This document shows positions 57,947 to 64,000 of a stretch of DNA of 64,000 nucleotides, in pieces. This DNA is from Clytia hemisphaerica. Taxonomy: Eukaryota; Cnidaria; Hydrozoa; Leptothecata; Clytiidae. Numbering within the stretch: position 1 is the first letter of the stretch; each line of letters opens with the position of its first letter. Under the pieces are notes generated by a model that was given only the letters and a program-made list of their open reading frames with translations, did no database searches and was not told where the DNA came from. The DNA lies in the NCBI GenBank assembly GCA_902728285.1, contig CACVBU010000064.1:542718-606717 (forward strand), in the 5' to 3' direction. Made by a program: the position numbers and the translations under genes.

Positions 57947-58379
57947 GAGCCTAAATTTTGTTAGATGTAAAATTCACTGAAAGGGAAAATAACAAACCAT
58001 ATAGATACTATCAACCTAAATATACGTTTTCTTCCTTCATTTTGTATTTACTTTTCATGTTTATAAAATTATACATGCCAACCTACGTACCATCAGCTGA
58101 GTACCCTCCCTTTCAACTTTAAAAATTTGATCTGGAAAGTAAAAAACTAAAAAAGAAGATACATAAAAGTTTCTTCTGGATATATATGATCCCTCCCAAG
58201 TCAATAACTTTTATTAATAACTCCAAAACAGGTGAGCTAATAACAAAAATACACATTTATTTTGCAAAAGACAACCTCCTCCAAGCAAAAAATCAGCCAT
58301 ATTTGTTTACTTTTTGAAGGTCCGATGCCCTGGGCACTAGTATGTTCGTAAACAATAACATCGGCCAATCAGATTGCTT
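57947..58379. other. Right-end subterminal region of the transposon
   Basis: Non-coding, AT-rich; probably the promoter and 5' leader of the minus-strand transposase. No clear TATA element was picked out. Confidence 0.5.
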
Positions 58380-58421
58380 AGCGCTTCCAGACTATCTCTC
58401 TTCTTGTGACTATGGTCATAC

Positions 58422-60483
58422 CAAAGACTCCCAAAATGGTACTTGATACTTATTTGCTTGATGCTCAGCAACTAAAGAGAAGGATCAAGGGTAGATGTAG
58501 AAATCCAGGGAACGAATTGGCGTCAACCCTTACCTTAATTGATGTCTGTCTAACATGTGTGAGAGCGTCCTAAATGCTAGTAGGATAGACCTAAATCAGA
58601 TCATTGCCGATGCAAATTTTCAAAGAGACCTTCCTACGTTATTCAAAGAAATATTTCGATATTTTATGAGTTGTGTTGAACGGTGAAAAAGAATGCGGCT
58701 ATTATATTTTGATTTGTCCCGATATTTTATGAGTTGTCTTGGGAAAATGAAACAACTGCGGTTTGAAATCTATCGCGACACCTTTCAAACGACATTTCGA
58801 ATTCTCCTCAGGGGTATGTGTTTAAATGTACTTTCAGTCATAGAATATTAGCTGATTCAAGCAGACGAACCGCAATTGTAGGACACGAAAAAAATTTGTG
58901 ATTCAGTGAATACGGTATCTGCAATTCAAAGGTCTTGTTTTTTTATCCACTTGATGAACAATTTTTTATCAAGACTTCTTTAAGTTGCTTTCAAAAAAGA
59001 TTTAAACTTTTGGTTTAACGGTCATACAGTATTTTATCTTAAGATTAAGGGCTCGCGTCTAAGTTGTATTGCTTAGGACCTAAAAATAATGTTTGATGAC
59101 TGCTGATCAATTAAATAGACAAAGCAAGGACTGGTGGAAAAAAATCAAATTAAAAGCTTGGCAGTGTAGTCATGCACTAGCTGTAGGTAAACGTAGACAA
59201 CGATTAAGAAAGATGTATTAGGATGATTATTATACGTGCGTGTATATGCTTTAAATCGAATGCAAATATCTGTATTTGACCTCAAAATATCCTTAGCTCT
59301 TTGTAACAAAATGCAGGGATTATGCAATATGTGGCCTTAACGAGCCTTTTCAGATATTGGGGGGAGGATTAGAGAAAATTTCCATTCGGCGACATTTAAA
59401 CGGTTTGAAAACCGAAAATTCGCGGCACTGGAAAATTTGATGACTTTTCGGTTAATACCACATCACAATGGAGACAAATATACATCAAAATGATGGTTAT
59501 TAGTTGGTAGTTCCTTCCTTCTCCAACTGATCCATTGGAGTCACGCAAATTTCAAAGATATCAAATAAAAGTGATCAAAATAGTTCATGGCACCTCTGAC
59601 TCTGAAAGTAATGCGACATGGCCATCATAAATCCATTATAAACTATATATAAAACATTGAAGAATGTTTTCATAAAAAGGGTGCATTGGTAACGATCCCT
59701 TCTAAAGCCACGTGACATGCGCCATTTCTCATCGAACAAGTGGAGTTTTCATAACTCGAAACTCTATAACTTGAATATCTCCTAAACACGGACACCTCTT
59801 CTTGTCGCTTCATACCAGAAGTACTTCAAAGGGCAAGAAACTTTTGCTTGCTTTTTATTGCCTTTTTGAAGAAGAGCAGGATACATTCTCGTTGAGTTTT
59901 TTGTACTGTCAAGTGTTTAAGGACGATAGAAAAATAGTTGATGCATAAATCTTGAGCAGGTTTATGGTAATATTCTGAAAACTTATTAGGTAAAGCCATT
60001 TGCGACTGGCGGTTTAGGAAAATCAAGCCACTTTGATTTAAAATCACCAATCATGCAACGTCAATCCTCATTTCCTTCATTCTCTCCACCTTATCTGAGA
60101 CATTCTGACATTCTCTATCTCTATCTCGGTAGGGAAAAATTCGATGAATTTTAGTTTCAGGGGCTACCGTGGAACCTCCATAATATGGAGTAAAATTTAA
60201 AAAGCATTGTTAACCAAAGGGTACATAAAACTAAGTTCGAGTTAAGGAGCAATTTAATTAAAGAGGTTCGAGTTAAAGGGATGGGACTGTACTCAACTGT
60301 ACTACAATCAAGGACAAAATATTTTAGAACTCTTCCATTTTTATAGATTTTATGACTAATTGCGGCCCCTTCCCATAATGTTGGACACTTTAAGATTATT
60401 TTTCACATTGAGTCGCTCTCTAAAGGAGGCAAATTATTCATTAGAAAAGATCCATAATAAATCTTCAGGACTCTAGGCACATA
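58422..60483. other. Intergenic stretch
   Basis: No supported gene. 60165-60300 resembles a pogo-like MITE (GGTTCGAGTTAAAGGGATGG, preceded by GTTCGAGTTAAGG). ORFs 59145-59327 and 59826-60050 have no domain. Confidence 0.45.
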
Positions 60484-60581
60484 GTTGACGCTCTCTAATT
60501 CAATTTTCAAGGGTAATTGGATTTGCATCGAATAAGGGAGTGTATGGAATAGTACAGCTTCGAATTAGACAGCGTCAACTA
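60482..60581. mobile_element. Short pogo/Tigger-like MITE, 96 bp, TA target
   Basis: GTTGACGCTCTCTAATTC at 60484 is mirrored by GAATTAGACAGCGTCAAC ending at 60579, with TA on both sides. A related fragment lies at 49431. Confidence 0.75.
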
Positions 60582-62419
60582 GATCTTCTTTCGCCTGTAT
60601 TAGAATGGTAATGTGATGTGCCGTGGCACTCAAAAAGTTTGGGCATCGCGTGAGCATCACTCTCTCAGTGTCGTTCCAGTGTCATGCTATACGCCATGGC
60701 CTGGCAGCTCGCGTCGGTCAAGTTGCAGTGTCTGTCAGTGCTGTGACTCCTACTCCTTTGGTCGGGAGTAGGACCCATCCCAAATGCATTCGGAGGGTTT
60801 ATATCATATCTATCATACTGTATTCTCACTGATATGAAAAATACGAAAGATGAAAGTCTATTCTCATTGAGTAGGATACAATGAGACGGAGACAGGTCAG
60901 GATTGTGTAGCCCGTCATTTCATTCATATTTTCCTACCTTTGCCTGTGATTGCGTAATGACGCGTTGTTTTGCATATTGCATTTCGTTATTCGATCTAAT
61001 CTTTTTTTTCAAGTAAAGTCAGGAAAATTGAATTACTTTGGAATCTAATGCCATTTACATCTAGAGATCTGCTTTTCCGATCATTTTCACGTTTTCATTA
61101 TAAAGTATGTAGATTTCTAGTAGGTCATCTCTACCTATTTGCAATTTAAGTTATCCTGGATTTTTCACAGCATTTTAACTTTCATAACATGAAATTGCTA
61201 AACGCCCTTATAACCCAGAATTTTTTTCCAAAAATAGGGCAAATTTAGAAATAGAATTAAATCGGGGATGATTCATCATAAGTACTGTATATCACATTTG
61301 CTTCAGTCCGTAAGGGAATTCAAGCCAAAAATAAAGTCCATCATACTTTGTATTAAATTGATCTTAAGAGAATTTAAGAGAGGGTTTGTAGGAATCGGTT
61401 TAGCAGGAGGCCCCCCAGCGGTTTCGTCTTCAATCACGATCACGCAAATCAACAAAAAAATGGACAATCACAAATCCTTTTAGAAAAGTCCAAATCACGT
61501 ACACGGCTCAAAAATCGTTCAAATCACGATCACGTTTTGGCCTCTGATAACGCAATCATGAAGAAAAAAATTACAAATAACGCTGCAAAAAAGTCCCTAT
61601 CACGTCATCACGAAAACCGCTTGGGGGCCTAGCAGTGAAGAAGTGAAAACAAGATTCGTATGTATGGTTTAAAAGTAAAAACTGTACATATTGATTAAGT
61701 TCTCTTTACGGTATATAAAAATATTTCTTAAATAAATAGCTCTTGGGGGTAGGATAAAATTGTACAAAGCTCTTGAGTCTTATAATAAATTATCTATACA
61801 TTTTTCAAGGAAAGTTTTGTCGTAAGAAAGTGAGCCCATTTGAAATTCTCACAGGGTCTGCCAAAAGGTCTTCCCTCTCAGTCAGCTTGCTATAAATTTA
61901 CGTAATAGCTTCTAGGCGTTCACCCTACTCGTTTTTCTTGTAATTTATACGGTACGGTTGTAGTATTCAGAGTTTTTTTTCGTTTTTAAAATGTCACTGT
62001 TTTTGAATACTTTGAATTTCTTCTACCAATATGATTCGCGGTCCTTTTCGATCGTATTTTCAGCCCAGGTTGTTCATCTTTCACAGGAGTCATTTTTATG
62101 GATATGAGTATTGTATCTACTATGTTGTGAATAACGAATAAGCTCTTATATCCGTTTCCCAACCCAATACAAATCCATTTACCAAAGAATGTCACACCTA
62201 TTTTACAAATCTGACAGAATCGCCTCCTCCTTCTACTTTACATTGAAAGGTCCTTTTCCCATTCATGACAGATTTTTTTCTCTTTTTGACTGATGTATGT
62301 AAAATCGATCTTTATTCTCGCGAAGACTTTCGATTGGTTGTGTGTAGCACCGCCTTCATACTTCCTCTTAATGCATTCGCACATGGTAAAAAGCGTGTCT
62401 TTGTGTCATCGCTGGAGAC
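60582..62419. other. Intergenic stretch downstream of noggin
   Basis: No supported gene. A GC-richer island at 60615-60790 contains several CAGTGTC/GTGCTGTGAC repeats and an ACTCCTACTC ... GGGAGTAGGA hairpin (60746-60772). A region at 61430-61620 is rich in AATCACG/ATCACG units. The 3' UTR of noggin lies just below 62420. Confidence 0.45.
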
Positions 62420-63145
62420 CTATCTTTGCTTTTTACTACATCCACACTGACATTCGGTTAGCACATTCAAAGTCATTTGTCGCCATTTGCATCCGAGTTT
62501 TACAGAGTTAATTTCCTTTAGACAGACGTATATTAACACATTAACATCTCGCCAGCTTTTAGGTTGACATTTCATGCCAGCTGGATAAGAACATGTCTTT
62601 TTCTTAGAGCATTCACCACGTTTTATATATCTTGGGAATATATTCTTACCAAGGTCCATCCATGTGTAATATACAGGACATTTCGATAAATTCCATAACC
62701 AATTTTTCATACGGTGTGATGTACGTTTACCCAATGTGGCACGCTTACGATGCGACTTTGGCATTTTAGAATAAACTTTCTTTAGAGTCATTTCTTTAAG
62801 TTCGTTACTCATTTGAGGGTGTGTCTGCATATCATCCTCTTGGGCGTCATCCGCCTCGTTATTCCGCCCAACATCATCCATCGCTTGGCGTGGATCACCA
62901 ATAGACATGTATTCCGGTTTAAACGAATTACCAAGTTGGAATGTTAAAATTTTATAATCTTCTTCACCGAGTGTTGGTTTTGGTAAATATTTCAACAAGG
63001 CTGGTAATAATTTTATGTCCATTTTATCGTTCGAATTACTCAAAAACATATTTCGAGCTGTCATTGAAAGTAAGGAGAAACTGAAGCTGACATTGACCAG
63101 AATTAAAGTAACCAGAGTCTTAAGTGTCATTCCAATACAATTCAT
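62420..63145 (-). CDS. noggin: Noggin homologue, secreted BMP antagonist
   Basis: One uninterrupted 241-codon minus-strand ORF, as noggin is intronless in many animals. A hydrophobic signal peptide spans about residues 8-25. A Leu/Pro stretch (K-L-L-P-A-L-L-K-Y-L-P) leads to an acidic linker near residues 90-105. A basic block (S-H-R-K-R-A-T-L-G-K-R) matches the position of the heparin-binding segment. The C-terminal cystine-knot region starts near residue 155: C-P-V-Y-Y-T-W-M-D-L-G, F-P-R-Y-I-K-R-G-E-C, C-S-Y-P-A-G-M-K-C, and ends E-C-Q-C-G-C. It holds nine Cys in the spacing of vertebrate noggin. Known role of the family: binds BMP ligands outside the cell and blocks receptor binding, shaping body axes. 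Which paralogue (noggin 1, 2 or noggin-like) cannot be told from this alone. The overlapping plus ORFs are shadows. Confidence 0.92.
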   Translation of the reverse strand: MNCIGMTLKTLVTLILVNVSFSFSLLSMTARNMFLSNSNDKMDIKLLPALLKYLPKPTLGEEDYKILTFQLGNSFKPEYMSIGDPRQAMDDVGRNNEADDAQEDDMQTHPQMSNELKEMTLKKVYSKMPKSHRKRATLGKRTSHRMKNWLWNLSKCPVYYTWMDLGKNIFPRYIKRGECSKKKTCSYPAGMKCQPKSWRDVNVLIYVCLKEINSVKLGCKWRQMTLNVLTECQCGCSKKQR

Positions 63146-64000
63146 TTTGATGAAGTTGTTGTTGTTTTCTTTATATTGGTCGGCGGTTTTCCGTTCTGTT
63201 TTTTTATTTGTTAGTTTTTTCTAACCCTGTAAAAATAAACAAGACAAATGGTTAGTGAATTCTCTTTAAGGAGGATCTTTAAAAACAGTTTTGAATAATA
63301 GACCTACATAATTTTCATTTCCTCCTCTATCCTAAAGCCTTACTGTCCCTTTCCCGGTGTAAACTTAGTCTTAGAACTTAGTCTGGTCTTTACGTAAAGA
63401 CTTATTTTCTCCCCGTCCGTCCAAATAGCGAGTTTATGTATTTGCACTTTTGAGTACGGCGGAGTGAATGCAATTTGAAATAACCCAAAGCACCGACCCG
63501 TAAAATGGAGGATGGTAAAAGTGCTGATTTACCGTCGTCCTTAGTCAATCATAATCAAGACAAACCAGAAAAATACACAAACATAAACTCGCTAATCACG
63601 TTTCAAGCATTGACCGCAGACTGCGTTCCACTTAACCTTGAGATGAGGCTAGCCAATGAATTCTTCTACAAAAACATGAGACCTTTATGTGTACAATTTC
63701 ATGTCCTAACTTGCTGTAAGCTTTATACTTAGCCTATGGTTTGTTTTTCACTCTCTAATAACAGTTATTTAAATAGATCACTTATAAATATTCTTAATCC
63801 TCGTTGGGATTACAAAATCGTCATTTTTCTTTTGTTATTTGTGTAGGTAAACATCAATGAGTAAACATGGAATTTTAGTAATCAATTATTACCCCCGATG
63901 CGGATCTAAAGAACCTGCACAAAAGGATGGATAGAAGAGCATTAGACAAGGTATAATATTATTGAACCTAAAACTGTACAGAGGGCTCGTCCGAGCTCGC
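63146..64000. other. Noggin upstream region and possible start of a plus-strand gene
   Basis: Region 5' of noggin on the minus strand; no TATA box stood out. A plus-strand ORF at 63505-63732 begins in a good context (AAAATGGAGG) and reads 75 codons without a known domain. It could be the first exon of a divergent gene, but there is no splice or homology support. Confidence 0.35.

Larger units (their letters stand above)
51391..58421. mobile_element. Complete P/THAP-superfamily DNA transposon, 7,017 bp
   Basis: Element 51398-58414. The ends pair over 36 bases with one mismatch (51397-51432 against 58380-58415), reading CATAGTCACAAGAAGAGAGA inward. GTCATAC is repeated directly outside each end (51391-51397 and 58415-58421), a 7-bp target duplication. 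Inside are a minus-strand four-exon THAP/P-type transposase (54549-57946), a plus-strand zinc-finger accessory gene (51676-52692) and a foldback repeat between them. A hairpin GGGCCGTC/GACGGCCC lies just inside the left end (51434 and 51487). Confidence 0.9.

Noticed and set aside
60615-60832. GC-richer island with ORF and hairpin, considered as a tRNA or SINE
   Set aside because: No A/B box pair or cloverleaf could be built by eye; left as unexplained.

Overview
This is AT-rich animal nuclear DNA. Genes are split by introns with normal GT/AG sites, and most of the window is transposable elements and their debris. An intronless noggin homologue places it in the Metazoa. The mix of DIRS-like, THAP/P-type, APE-type LINE and rve-integrase remnants with dense MITEs fits a cnidarian or another early-branching invertebrate, but the species cannot be named. 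No rRNA, tRNA, CRISPR or prokaryotic operon was seen. One ambiguous base lies at 22344.

Layout. 1-160: 3' end of a LINE. 1158-5011 (-): a decayed APE-type LINE whose endonuclease is split by an insertion. 5753-7495 (-): a second, unrelated reverse transcriptase with a Cys-box and nuclease-like tail. 7500-11230: three tandem-repeat arrays. 11546-13420: a viral-type envelope glycoprotein pseudogene plus small ORFs, then an LTR-like block with TATAAATA. 14134-17790: nested debris of a DIRS-like RT and an rve integrase, split by two MITEs. 17800-26100: mostly non-coding repeats, including a 17-bp minisatellite open in all three minus-strand frames.

26100-39890 (+) is the main host gene. It has eight exons with consistent splice phases and encodes at least 1,511 residues. 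The protein looks like a polytopic GT-C/YfhO-like membrane protein with a lumenal beta-type domain, followed by a very long Lys/Pro/Ser-rich tail. Its first exon or exons were not found. A small coiled-coil gene (33240-35684) is nested on the same strand in its 6.6-kb intron. 39900-51390 is intergenic DNA with several well-bounded MITEs (TTA, TTAA, AAT/ATT target duplications).

51398-58414 is one complete P/THAP-superfamily DNA transposon. It has 36-bp near-perfect inverted ends, a 7-bp target duplication GTCATAC, a four-exon minus-strand transposase with a damaged THAP exon, and a convergent plus-strand C2H2 zinc-finger accessory gene. 58415-62419 is gene-poor. 62420-63145 (-) is noggin, a secreted BMP antagonist. 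The transposon genes and the two host loci show no functional link beyond proximity.
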